This document shows, piece after piece, positions 54,552 to 64,000 of a stretch of DNA of 64,000 nucleotides. The translations under genes were made by a program, and so were the position numbers. The stretch is from Lineus longissimus (lineage: Eukaryota > Nemertea > Pilidiophora > Heteronemertea > Lineidae), in contig NC_088324.1 in assembly GCF_910592395.1 (NCBI RefSeq), forward strand, positions 10,256,953 through 10,320,952, read 5' to 3'. Under the pieces are notes generated by a model, which worked only from the letters and a program-made list of their open reading frames with translations, ran no database searches and was not told where the DNA came from. The stretch's first letter is position 1; each line of letters begins with the position of its first letter.

Positions 54552-55974
54552 TTTTTTGGCTCTCACTTTTTTATTAGTGGAGATTTTCATGAAATATAAA
54601 GTGATATTAGACCTTCAACGGTTGCAGCATATGCTCAAAAAGAAATTTTGAAAAATAAATTAAATTTTAGTACCTTAATTATCCAATGAACACATCTCAC
54701 CATGAGATCAAAGTTTAATTAACCAGTGAATACACCTTGATTAAAGAGAGGTCTGATTATCAGTGAACACATCTCACCAATATCAAAGAGAACCCTAATT
54801 ATCCAATGAGATCAAAGAGAGACATTATTATCCTATGAACACAACTCATCAAGATCAAAGAAAGGCCTAATTATCCAATGAACACATCTCACCATGGGAT
54901 AAAATTTTAATTCACCAGTGAATCCACCTTCATTAAAGAGAGGTCTGATTATCAGTGAACACATATCACCAATATCAAAGAGAAGTCTAATGAACACATC
55001 TCATTAATATCAAAGAGAGGCCTAATTATCCAATGAACACATCTCACCATGAAATTTTAATTAACCAGTGAATACACCTTGATTAAAGAGAGGTCTGATT
55101 ATCAGTGAACACATCTCACCAATATCAAAGAGAAGTCTAAATATCCAATGAACACATCTCACTAATATCAAAGAGAACCCTAATTATCCAATGAGATTGA
55201 AGAGAACCCTAATTATCCAATGAACACATCTCACCATGAGATCAAAGAGAGGCAAATATCAAAGAAAACCCTAATTATCAAATGAACACATCTCACTGAG
55301 ATCACAGAAGAGCCTAATTATCAAGTAATATATGGCTTTACTGCACATTTTGAGAATAGGATACACATCATGGTTTCACTGATCATTCATCTAGGCTACA
55401 ACATGCATGATTTTCATGTCAAAATCATCACAAATAATTTCACTTTGTATTCCTTGTCAAACAATGGAAATCAATTCAAAATGGAATTTTTGTGAAGTTT
55501 ATTATTAAAGCTTTCGATATACATCAAAATTATAAGTTGTCATTCGGTAAAAGTAGCCTAAAAATGGACTTTGAAAGCGAGCAACATTTCGCCAAAATGT
55601 CCTTCCCAGCGGCCATGTTTTTTGTTGTTGACGTTTTGAGAGGTGTTCAGAAAATTCATGATAATTCTTTAATTATTGAAATCATCAATTGTTTGTTGAC
55701 ATATTCATAATCTTTGTATCACCCTTCACATAATAAACTTAATCTTTTATTTAAAAAATGTTTTTAAAATGTCTTAATTTGCCTTTGAAGTTGGTCTGTT
55801 TTTTCTTATTTAGAATTCTGAGAAGTGCATACTTTTATTTCTTCAAAATCAAGGTACTAAAATTTAATTTCTTTCAAAAATTTCTTTTTGAGCATATGCG
55901 GCAACCGTTGAAGGCCCAATATCACTTTAGATTTTATGAAAATCCCCACTGATAAAAAAGTGAGAGCCAAAAAA
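54552..55974. mobile_element. Foldback element with about 125-bp inverted ends enclosing a minisatellite
   Basis: TTTTTTGGCTCTCACTTTTT at 54552 starts an arm to 54676. The arm is mirrored at 55851-55974 at roughly 85 % or better by eye and includes CCTTCAACGGTTGC and GCATATGCTCAAAAAG. Between the arms lie a minisatellite (54677-55340) and A+T-rich unique DNA. There is no transposase frame. A CCTTA / CCTAT pair at the outer edges is a weak candidate target duplication. Confidence 0.75.
54677..55340. repeat. Minisatellite, unit about 43 bp, many degenerate copies
   Basis: Repeats of AATTATCCAATGAACACA, TCTCACCA and ATCAAAGAGAGGC-type blocks recur, with deletions and variants (AACCAGTGAATACACC, ACATCTCACCAATATC). 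Higher-order structure is visible: the block from about 54696 to 54800 reappears near 54895-54985 and 55045-55130. Confidence 0.8.
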
Positions 55975-57031
55975 CCTATCAAATATGTTTCATTAAGTAC
56001 ATACAGTAGAGATGGACCAAACACTGACCCCTATGCATGACGATGAAAAACCTGATAACTCTAATTTTTATAATTGATAAACTTCGCCCAGAAATGAACA
56101 AATGTATCATGGATAATCTTTCACTTTCAAAGCAGGCCAGATATTGCCATTTGCAAAAATAGTGTTGCATAAATTATCAAATACCCAAGGACCAATTTCA
56201 TTTCAACCGTTCATGTTCACGGTTCATGTTCATCTCGAATGCAGAGGTCACAGTTTCGCTATATATTCTCGACCTTCCGGAAATTCACGAACGCTTCCGA
56301 GGACAGACGAATGCGACATCAAATGTGTCAAGCTTGCTTACAGTTTTTTTCAAATCAGCTGAAGGCAATTTTAACCATCTCGAGGTTCTCATCATACGTC
56401 ATGCAATGGGAAACGGGAAAGGTAGGGAGGTTTCGCAAGCTTATGTTTTTTATCACGTTTACATTTTCAAAATATCCGTACCTGTTATTGGGTTGTTTTC
56501 GGCAGAGGTTTGCGCGATTTTTGCAACATTATGAGATTTTTCTTTGTAATCAGAAGGCCCAAAATGCTTTACAATTTAGTAATATTGAATCGTAAACGTA
56601 GATGTCAATCATAGGGATGCGAAACCTCACTAGCATCTAGTTAGATTTGTCACGTTTCTGCTGTCATTTTGATTCTGAACAACTTTTTCTGTTTGAATGA
56701 TATCTTGCATTTTGCAAAGCAATGACATGCTTAAGAATTGGTCACATCGTTTGATTGGAAATCGATTTGTACTATTTCTGGCAGAAACTTTGACAAATGT
56801 AACAAGTGTTTGGTTGGCACTTTTTTTTAAAATCGCTGGTCTTGCCTGATACTGGTTTCATGTTGTTCAGCGACAGACGAAGATTCCATTATGGTTTCCC
56901 TCCTCCGTCAAGATGACAGTACAGTTGTCTTTGTTATAGATCACGTGGCCTAATGACGTCATTTACACGTGGTGTGTATGCCATTCCACCTGTAAAATGT
57001 AAGATAATAGAATTGTGAGAATTTTGGTCAA
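55975..57031. other. Region without recognised genes
   Basis: Two overlapping plus-strand ORFs at about 56226-56595 are open in two frames and carry no motif. They are not supported as genes. Confidence 0.35.
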
Positions 57032-57232
57032 ATGGTCAACACACACACAATCAACGGAACTAATGCCGGTATTGCCGGGATGTTTCATGAATATGAAGAT
57101 GATCCACAGGCCCAATCAGTCACCGAAACTCGAGTAGAACAACCTGTAGAGAGAGCTAGGATTCTTCTCAACTCCCCACGTGCGTGTCAATTGAGTAACA
57201 AGAAGGGGACGTGTATGGAGATGGAGAAGGTT
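57032..57232 (+). CDS. Possible first exon related to the 5' exon of the two-tail gene
   Basis: A plus-strand frame from ATG 57032 (MVNTHTINGTN) reaches a GTTAAG donor after GAG AAG at 57232, in phase 0. Its end, CQLSNKKGTCMEMEK, matches CQLSKKKASCMEKEE in the 45794-45540 exon, and the DNA there is about 80 % alike over some 48 bases. The N-terminal parts differ. No downstream partner exon was found, so it may be a decayed or partial duplicate on the opposite strand, about 11 kb away. Confidence 0.35.
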
Positions 57233-57848
57233 AAGTTAAATAAAATGATGCTGGCATCTTGACCTGTGAAAGAGCTATTCTAGCAACATACAGATACATG
57301 TACATGTATAGTACTTTACTTACCATGCACGGAGTCTTCCTAAAGTCTGTTTCTATGAGTGCTTCGAATGGAGGTCGCCGGCTGCATCTCGTACTTGACA
57401 CCATGGACCGAGGTCGCCCAGGTAGTTTCGAACATCATGGACTAAGGTGAGATTGGTGATTACTAAAAAGACAAAAATTTAAAAGTCTTAGTTGACGTGG
57501 TGATAATTAGTAATCTCATTCAAATAATACAAGACAAGCCTTTCTGTTACCAGGCATAGGCACATCATCATCAGGGGTATATGGTTGCGATATACATGCA
57601 ATGCTGGGAACTGGGGTTGCGAGGGCTCAGATGCTTAGAACAACGGCTTCTTTTGTGTCATCGTGCAGAGTTTGGTTTCATTTTTTGAAAGGTGAAGGTG
57701 GGATCAACTCAAGGGAAGACTTTAAAAATGGTTGCTAAGGCGATAACCAAGGAGGATCCCAACGTGCGTGGCGGCGGAGTTCATTGGGCGAGTGAAAACA
57801 TTACGTGGATCAATGAATTCGCCCCTGTAACTTATAGTATAAGGTATT

Positions 57849-57901
57849 TTGTTCGGCCTATTGTTCGGGTCTATTGTTCGGGCCTATTGTTCGGGCCTAT
57901 T
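57849..57901. repeat. Four-copy 13-bp tandem repeat
   Basis: The unit TTGTTCGGGCCTA is repeated four times with single-base variants. Confidence 0.7.
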
Positions 57902-59050
57902 TTATCGACATACGTCACGTGGTCTTTTGTTCAGCTTATACGCCCTTTGCCAGATGCTGTATCACCTCCGGTCCGCAAAACAAACCATCTTTACAATAGG
58001 TTTTCACGACAATGAATCTCATCAAGCCTTTGTCTGGCGACTTTAAGGGCCTAGTCCGGGCCTATTTTAAGATCAACATGTACGTTTGTGAGCCACAATC
58101 TAGCCTCTCTTGGGCATGTAAAGGGCCCTAAAGAATTGTAGACAATTTCGACAGTTTGTTTTGGGGCTGACCAGTCACAGCAATAACGCTGAACATTTTG
58201 TTGCTGTAGAAGTTGCAGAGGGATAATAAAAGTATACACTGAAAGTACTATACAAGCTCTTTTGGGTGAGGACATCTTCCGGCTGGGGCGATGTCAACTG
58301 TTGCCAATAGCTGCCCAAGCAGCTGTACCAGGGATGAGGAAGCGGGGTGTGGGGGGGGGGCTGATAGCCTGCCCTCATTAACCGTAGAATATTTGTCACA
58401 CATTGCGACTTTTTATGTGGCTCTTATATTTTGGTTCTAATACCAGGAGATACGGGAAGAATGTTTTTATCTCTCTTCAGCTGGGGTTCCCAAATCGCCC
58501 GCATTCTCCATTCTGCATTGTAGATGCCATCGCCCGCACACTTGCCGAAAACATTAATTTAGCACACATTTTCTTGGTCAAAATGAACTTGGATGTACTT
58601 CAGATTTCACGCCAAAATAATGAGAAATTTTTATAAGGACTTACCTGAAGAAATCATGTTCTTTGGCCAACTTTACAACAAAAAAAATCGAAATTTTCAT
58701 TCAACGTGCGTTCCATCATGGCCGCTTGCCTTGGAAGTGCCACGCGGGCCGATTTCTGATGTCATCACGTCATGTGACCGTAATCATGACCAACCATTGG
58801 TTGGATGCAACGGCATTATGCCCATCGGGAAATCAACCTACTTGTCAATGAATCGACATCGACATCCATGAATAGCGTCTGGGCTCTCTTCTCGGTGTTG
58901 TGTCCGCCGTTACAGCTACACATGTAACTTTCGGGCCGTATAGAAAAGTGATCACTACCGGAACATCAAGTGGGCAATATACATCAAATCCTCGTAGTAA
59001 TAACCATGATCATTTTCACCCCGTATGGTGAATATCAAAGCACACATAAG
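57902..59050. other. Region without recognised genes
   Basis: A run of 10 G occurs at 58351-58360. Only short unsupported ORFs are present. Confidence 0.35.
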
Positions 59051-59327
59051 ATATCATATCATTCTTAATTGGGAACAATATCAGATGGTTAAAATGGCGG
59101 ACAACCAGCGTTAATTCAAACAGACGACCTGGATGTCCCGCTTATAACAACAACCTCAGTAAAATGATTAGGCAGACATGTTGGCCACATCTTGGAAGTA
59201 TCGGTCGGTCAACCTACCCATCTCCTTTCTTAATATCTTCTAATGTCTGCGTCGGGACGGTGATTTTGGCCGATTGTCCGCCATTTTTACCATCTGATAT
59301 TGTTGCCAACCACGAATGATATGATAT
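59051..59327. mobile_element. Miniature inverted-repeat element, 54-bp arms
   Basis: Arm 59051-59104 (ATATCATATCATTC ... AACAATATCAGATGG ... AAATGGCGGACAA) is mirrored at 59274-59327 with about six mismatches. The interior is 170 bp of unrelated sequence without an ORF. No clear target duplication was found. Confidence 0.75.
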
Positions 59328-60701
59328 CTCTTTCAATTTGATGAATCATGTGTATTCTGCAATGCCCGTCTTCGTTTTTCATTTATTTCGAGCTCGATAG
59401 CATTTTTTTCAACTTGGAATTTTTGCCACGAAATACCACGACTAAGCTTTCGATAAATCGTTGACTTCAACGACAACCCGATTTAATGGATTTAATTGGT
59501 CGGGAAACCCCCAACTGGCCTTTTGGTTAAAAGAACTTATATTGAAAATCGGATATCTAAGCCAGGTAAATCTGCATTGTTATTACTAATATGCAGTACA
59601 CGTTCAAAGTAAAATATTTAGTCAGTAGCATTATAATAGTGCTAAATTTTGCTTTGTTGTAGACTGGTGAGTTGCTCCTCTCGGTTAAGCCTTTGAGGGT
59701 AAATTAAAAAGTTGTTTAGATTATCAGTATTTCCAACTTTGGTTTGCGCGTCGCGTCGCTTTAGCGATTATGCTGTTACGTGCAACAAACGATCTCTTGT
59801 CTACGAGAAACTGGTAATCGCGGCCGGATATGATATTGGTCGCAGCGTCACTCTTTGCGTAAATTTTCGTTACCAATTAACGAATCAACAGAAAAGACCA
59901 GTGGAAAAAAAGTTTCGCATCATACTAAATTTTCCCGGTCGCGATGTAAAATAGCACCCCGCAAATGTGCGATTTAAATCGCATGCAATGATAATCGCTC
60001 GTCTTCGGTGGTAATCACAGATACCTGCGACGAAAATCGGTGATTGCACTGGCTGCGACCTGTGCTTGGCATCAATCTAAGCGATAACCGATTTTACCCG
60101 CAAACGATAGATCTAATTCTCGTCGTACATGTGGTAGCGAATTAAACAAAGTCGCTTGTGTGCGCTGAGCTTTACGAAAGCAGACACCGAAACTACATAA
60201 AGAACCGCGGCGACTGAAAGATCGAACCTTTATTTAACCTTCAATGTAAGCTAATCTGGAAATTTCCTTTTCTTAGCCTCGTTTACTGCGGCCCTCCCTT
60301 ACGTTAGCCTTCTGCTTGCTGTTGGTCAATATAGCTTATGAATAATACATATCACCAACACCGTGGAACAGTGTGCCATATTGGTAATAAATCATTCTGT
60401 TCCATTGAAAATTCTCCAGTGGTTAAATAAACAAAGAGCTATAGTTGGATCGGGAAATTGAAATTCGTCTAGTAGTGGTTATGAGCGTGCTAGGTGAGGA
60501 ACTGTTTCTTGGTTACCAGTGGATATATCACGGGATAATTTCCGAGCAGTAGGAAGGTACGTTGTACATATTTCGGTTAGTTTTCGTGGAGTAAAGGTGA
60601 ATTATCAAAGGCAGCAACTAACGCCCCAGCGTCAAACTGGTGACCTGCAGAAGCTATACTATTGGAGAACTCGATATCGCGTTTGGCTTTGAAATAATAG
60701 T
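59328..60701. other. Region without recognised genes
   Basis: A perfect 14-base palindrome GCGATTTAAATCGC lies near 59967. An 80-codon frame at 59712-59954 has no motif or splice context. Confidence 0.35.
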
Positions 60702-60835
60702 GAGTTTTCGCATATCACCCGAAACGCCAACGCGGCGCGAACGCCTCAAGTGTCCCACCCTTCGACATCGTTATTAGGAGCGCGCCAAAGGGATACGCGC
60801 TGGCGTTGGCGTTTCGGAGGCTTTACGAAAACTCC
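60702..60835. repeat. Hairpin inverted repeat, about 34-bp arms
   Basis: GAGTTTTCG ... CGAAACGCCAACGC on the left is mirrored by GCGTTGGCGTTTCGG ... CGAAAACTC on the right. The interior is G+C-rich with GCGCG words. It is probably a small palindromic element. Confidence 0.6.
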
Positions 60836-61946
60836 TTGATACATACATGTATTGTACTCTTCCTGATCGTACAAGAGTGAGTGCCGGCGTACTGTGATAT
60901 TGTGAGGCACCAGTTGGTCAATTTGTGTAACTTAATCTGGTCCACCTAACTGCTAGCTTTTGCCCTCACTTTAGTCGTAGAATTACTTGCGCTTATGGTA
61001 CATGTACACTGTCCGTCACATTCTGAAGAATTCACATGAGATTACATGTAGGTATGGATCCGATCCATGCACGCAGCGGGTGATTTGTCAGACGCACTAC
61101 CATCCGATGGATCGGCATGCTACATTTAGCTGGGATAGGTGAACATATCGTTACCATTTTTAACTATCAAACTTTCAGGAGTATGGTGTGCTAATGAAAC
61201 AAGTTGAAACCGATTGAAATAAAAAGCCACCCTTTAAAATCTTCAAAATGATCAAATCAGTGCCCTGGAACTGGAGCATTATGTACATTATATATCAAAT
61301 CTCAAAAACGCACTTCATTTAGAAATCCGTTCCAACATCCATCATGCAAGTTTGATATGCAAGAGGCAACATGATGATGTATCGACACAAGTAAGCCTAT
61401 GAAACGAGTTCGGTATTAATCTGACACTCACGCAAGACCCATTTAATATATTTAAAGGGATTAAAAAGATTAAACTCCGTTGTTTTGCTAGCAATTTGTT
61501 CGATAAATTCGGTTCTGTTAAAAAAGGAACCTCATAATATGCAATCTATTGTAGATGTAATAAGCTTTACCAGTGGATAAATGAGACCCACGTCGATGAT
61601 GTGTATGTTGATATATGTGCCTCGGGCAAAGGATTACATTAAAATTGTTCAGATTTTTCTTGAAGCAGGTCATATAAACTGGTATATACTGTTCTTGGCA
61701 CTCTTTTTCATATATAATCGATAATTTCGCCTTTTATACCAACCATTAAAACCACACCAATGGTCAGGAAAACTTCAGATTCCCAAGTGCACCTTTCAAA
61801 GATATATATTCTGACTCACTTAACCAAAGTCTTCATGAGTATAACGTTTTTGATTTACTTCAATCAGGAGAAAATAACATGGGAGGGAGGTAAAAACGTT
61901 CGAGTCAAATCTCTTGGAGTCAAGTCTGCATACTTCGTTTGTCGTA

Positions 61947-62093
61947 TTGATATAGCTCACTGTGATTTAGAGGAGGAGAACTTGGGTGTGGGGTTTATGT
62001 GACCATAGTATAAGAATGGCTGGGATAGCTTATCATATTGATATTGCTCACTGTGATTTAGAGGGAAACTTGCGTGTAGGATTTAGGTGACCA
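61947..62093. repeat. Two-copy direct repeat, about 60 bp, 87-bp period
   Basis: ATTGATATAGCTCACTGTG ... GGTGTGGGGTTTATGTGACC at 61947 is repeated with changes from 62034 to 62093. Confidence 0.6.
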
Positions 62094-62789
62094 GGAGGAA
62101 AACGCACCTATTCGCCTCCATGCGCCTACTCTTACCGTATAATCTATTGATTCGAACATTTGTTAAGGCACACCCTGTATACTCATACTATATATTTTCA
62201 ACCTTCTCAATATCATAGTCTTTCAAAGGCCACGATTCAATGACGAACAAATTCACTTTCGCGGAATATCTATCTAAAAATGCTATCATATTCACCTTAA
62301 CCAAGCAAGTATAAAATGATCCATAGTGATGACATTGTCATGATTATAAATGATAGACACTGAAAATAGTCAAGTCATTGAATTTTATCCTATCGAGTGG
62401 CTTTGATAAGAATGAATACACTCGTGCCGGTTTAGTTGATATGCATTGCATATCAATAAAATAAGTTTGGTAGAACACCAGCACGAAAAAGTATTGGAGA
62501 ATATGGTGATGTTATATCTATCGTGATATAGCCTGGATTCGAAACCATTAAAGGACTGTGGGTTCCTAATGTAAGTGCTTTTGACTTCGGCATCTCACTT
62601 AGTGTTTTAAACTAGCCTCTTTGTGCAAATTGATTGGCACTGTCACTGATCGAGGTATCTGTACTTGGTCAATACCCGACCCAAACAGATGTGGCCACCG
62701 TACGTACGCGTCCCATGCCCTCCGCGAGTCTGATCAGTAGTATTTACTTGAAAGTCTTAAGAGAAGCCTCACTTGATAAACTCTCATAT

Positions 62790-62880
62790 ATACACTCCGG
62801 GCGCATTGGACCGGCCTCGTCCTGTTGCCAAGGATGATCAGAATGACGAAATGGACTGCATAGGTTTCTACGCTCAACGC
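62790..62880. repeat. Dispersed repeat, copy 2 (first copy 22238-22330)
   Basis: It shares ACACTCCGG, GACCGGCCTCGTCCTG and AATGGACTGC in the same order as the first copy. Confidence 0.45.
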
Positions 62881-63202
62881 TTAAAGATTATTTCGAGGAG
62901 AAGCTTACTGGTTGTCGTGAAGATGGGCTTACGTCGGACTGGGCTTATATTTGGCTGTGTGATCTTAATCTTCTTTTGTCGATTCAACATATGACAGATA
63001 AATAACTTCGGGATCATCCAGGGATCCCCAGTCCTTCTTAATCTTGCTTCTTCTTCGTTGGCAACGTCACCATAAGTTAATCTAGTACACTATTAATATA
63101 CTAATTGGTATTTTCAATTTTAATCAGGATGATCTCCCCAAGAGTGAGTCGTCGCAACATTGTTATTTCACTCGTTATTTCTCTCAATAGATTGGAAGAT
63201 GA

Positions 63203-64000
63203 GTGGAAGTACGTTCTCTGACACCCCCTGTCGAATCTAATATGGACACGTGCCAGTGGGACAATGAGCACCACCTATTGGTCATCAACAGGACCGGAAG
63301 TGGAGAGATATTTCACCTTCCGGTAGACGAAACACACTCTTATCTGTTAAAGGGGAAACCTACGGTGGAGGAATGGGATGCTACCTCACGTGTCTCAGAT
63401 TTTGGTGTGGCTGTTTGCGACGGATGTTTGTACATCATCGGAGGATTTAATAAGATAGATAAGAAATATCTCAGCAGGGTCATGTGGTAAGTGAACAAAT
63501 CTGTATTTCCCACTGCGCCCCACCTTCCAAAATCGCCACCACAACACAGGCAGAACTTCGAGGAGATCGTACAAGAGAAGTTGCGTTATCGAAGCCTCGT
63601 GTTGCAGATGTAACCTTCTTACAAACACTGTCCAGTAAGACTAGGGCTGCCTGCCTGCCACAACCAACGGCATCGGTGTGGACTTCTCATTTCTTGCACA
63701 TTTGTTTCCATTCCATTTTCGTCTTAGAAAAGCACAATCATGACCTCAGCAAATCATTTCAGTTTCGACCCCCGATATTCGGTATGGACGGAAAAGAAAT
63801 CACTGCTAGCCCCGCGGGCCAAGTTCTCAACCGCTATCTTCGAAGACAAAATCTACGTAGCGGGTGGCGAGAAGGGGCCCGGTAAATACACTGCCTCAAC
63901 CGAGAGCTACAACCCTGCCACCAACGAATGGACCAAGTCAGGGATGCTGCCAGAGGGGCGCCTCTACCACGACATGTCGCCAGTGCTATCCTATCTGTGC
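63203..64000 (+). CDS. Kelch-repeat protein, 5' part, cut by window end
   Basis: The exon ending at 63486 (GTAAGT donor) joins in phase 2 to an exon starting at 63763 after TTTCAG. The joined reading gives YLSRVMCFDPRYSVW, a textbook inter-blade segment. The first exon contains VCDGCLYIIGGF, and the second FSTAIFEDKIYVAGGEKG and ESYNPATNEW, both standard Kelch blades with the double Gly and the spaced Tyr/Trp. The frame then runs off the window. The true 5' boundary is unclear: a stop lies in frame at 63200-63202, so either an acceptor lies just after it or translation starts at the Met near 63242. No BTB or BACK domain was seen upstream. Such proteins often act as cullin-3 adaptors when BTB is present. 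Confidence 0.85.

Noticed and set aside
54677-55340. CRISPR-like array
   Set aside because: Units are adjacent and degenerate with no unique spacers, and the context is animal nuclear DNA. It is a minisatellite.
56226-56595. Two overlapping plus-strand ORFs of 102 and 118 codons
   Set aside because: They overlap in different frames, neither shows motifs, and the sequence is unremarkable A+T-rich DNA.

Overview
The window reads as the nuclear genome of a metazoan, probably a marine invertebrate close to the deuterostome base (lancelet or hemichordate-like) or a lophotrochozoan. Genes are split by many short GT-AG introns, A+T is near 58-60 %, homopolymer G runs and small palindromic DNA elements are frequent, and the protein repertoire is animal (TTC16, CIZ1, TRIM-like RING/B-box, trefoil-GH31, Kelch). 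No rRNA, CRISPR or bacterial feature was seen. Species cannot be fixed from the sequence alone.

Layout. 1-5.5 kb: 3' portion of a TTC16-like TPR gene (+). 6.9-16.2 kb: a complete 18-coding-exon CIZ1-like matrin zinc-finger gene (+). The exon phases join without a break to a 689-residue product. 17.26-17.92 kb: a single-exon repeat/coiled-coil orphan gene (+) with CRE-like sites upstream. 18.27-18.46 kb: an orphan terminal exon (-), followed by nested foldback elements and sparse sequence to 22.4 kb. 22.4-25.2 kb: an intronless coding region for a RING/B-box TRIM-like protein (-). 25.2-33.4 kb: gene-poor, with terminal-inverted-repeat elements. 33.4-42.0 kb: a complete 20-exon secreted trefoil-GH31 alpha-glucosidase gene (-), 1031 residues after joining, with a GC-AG intron. 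42.2-42.9 kb: nested inverted-repeat element. 42.9-45.8 kb: an unknown gene (-) that looks like one 5' exon with two alternative terminal exons. 45.8-63.2 kb: mostly repeats (foldbacks, minisatellite, tRNA-derived SINE, tandem arrays), with a few unrecognised exon-like ORFs. 63.2-64.0 kb: start of a Kelch-repeat gene (+) cut by the window end.

The genes do not form a pathway. The neighbourhood itself is notable because TTC16 and CIZ1 also lie in the same human band (9q34.11), suggesting old linkage. The most unusual material is the repeat architecture: palindromes inside palindromes with readable target-site duplications, a foldback element carrying a minisatellite, and an exact 51-bp inverted duplicate at exon-like sites. 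The best candidate for new gene biology is the two-alternative-tail gene at 42.9-45.8 kb.
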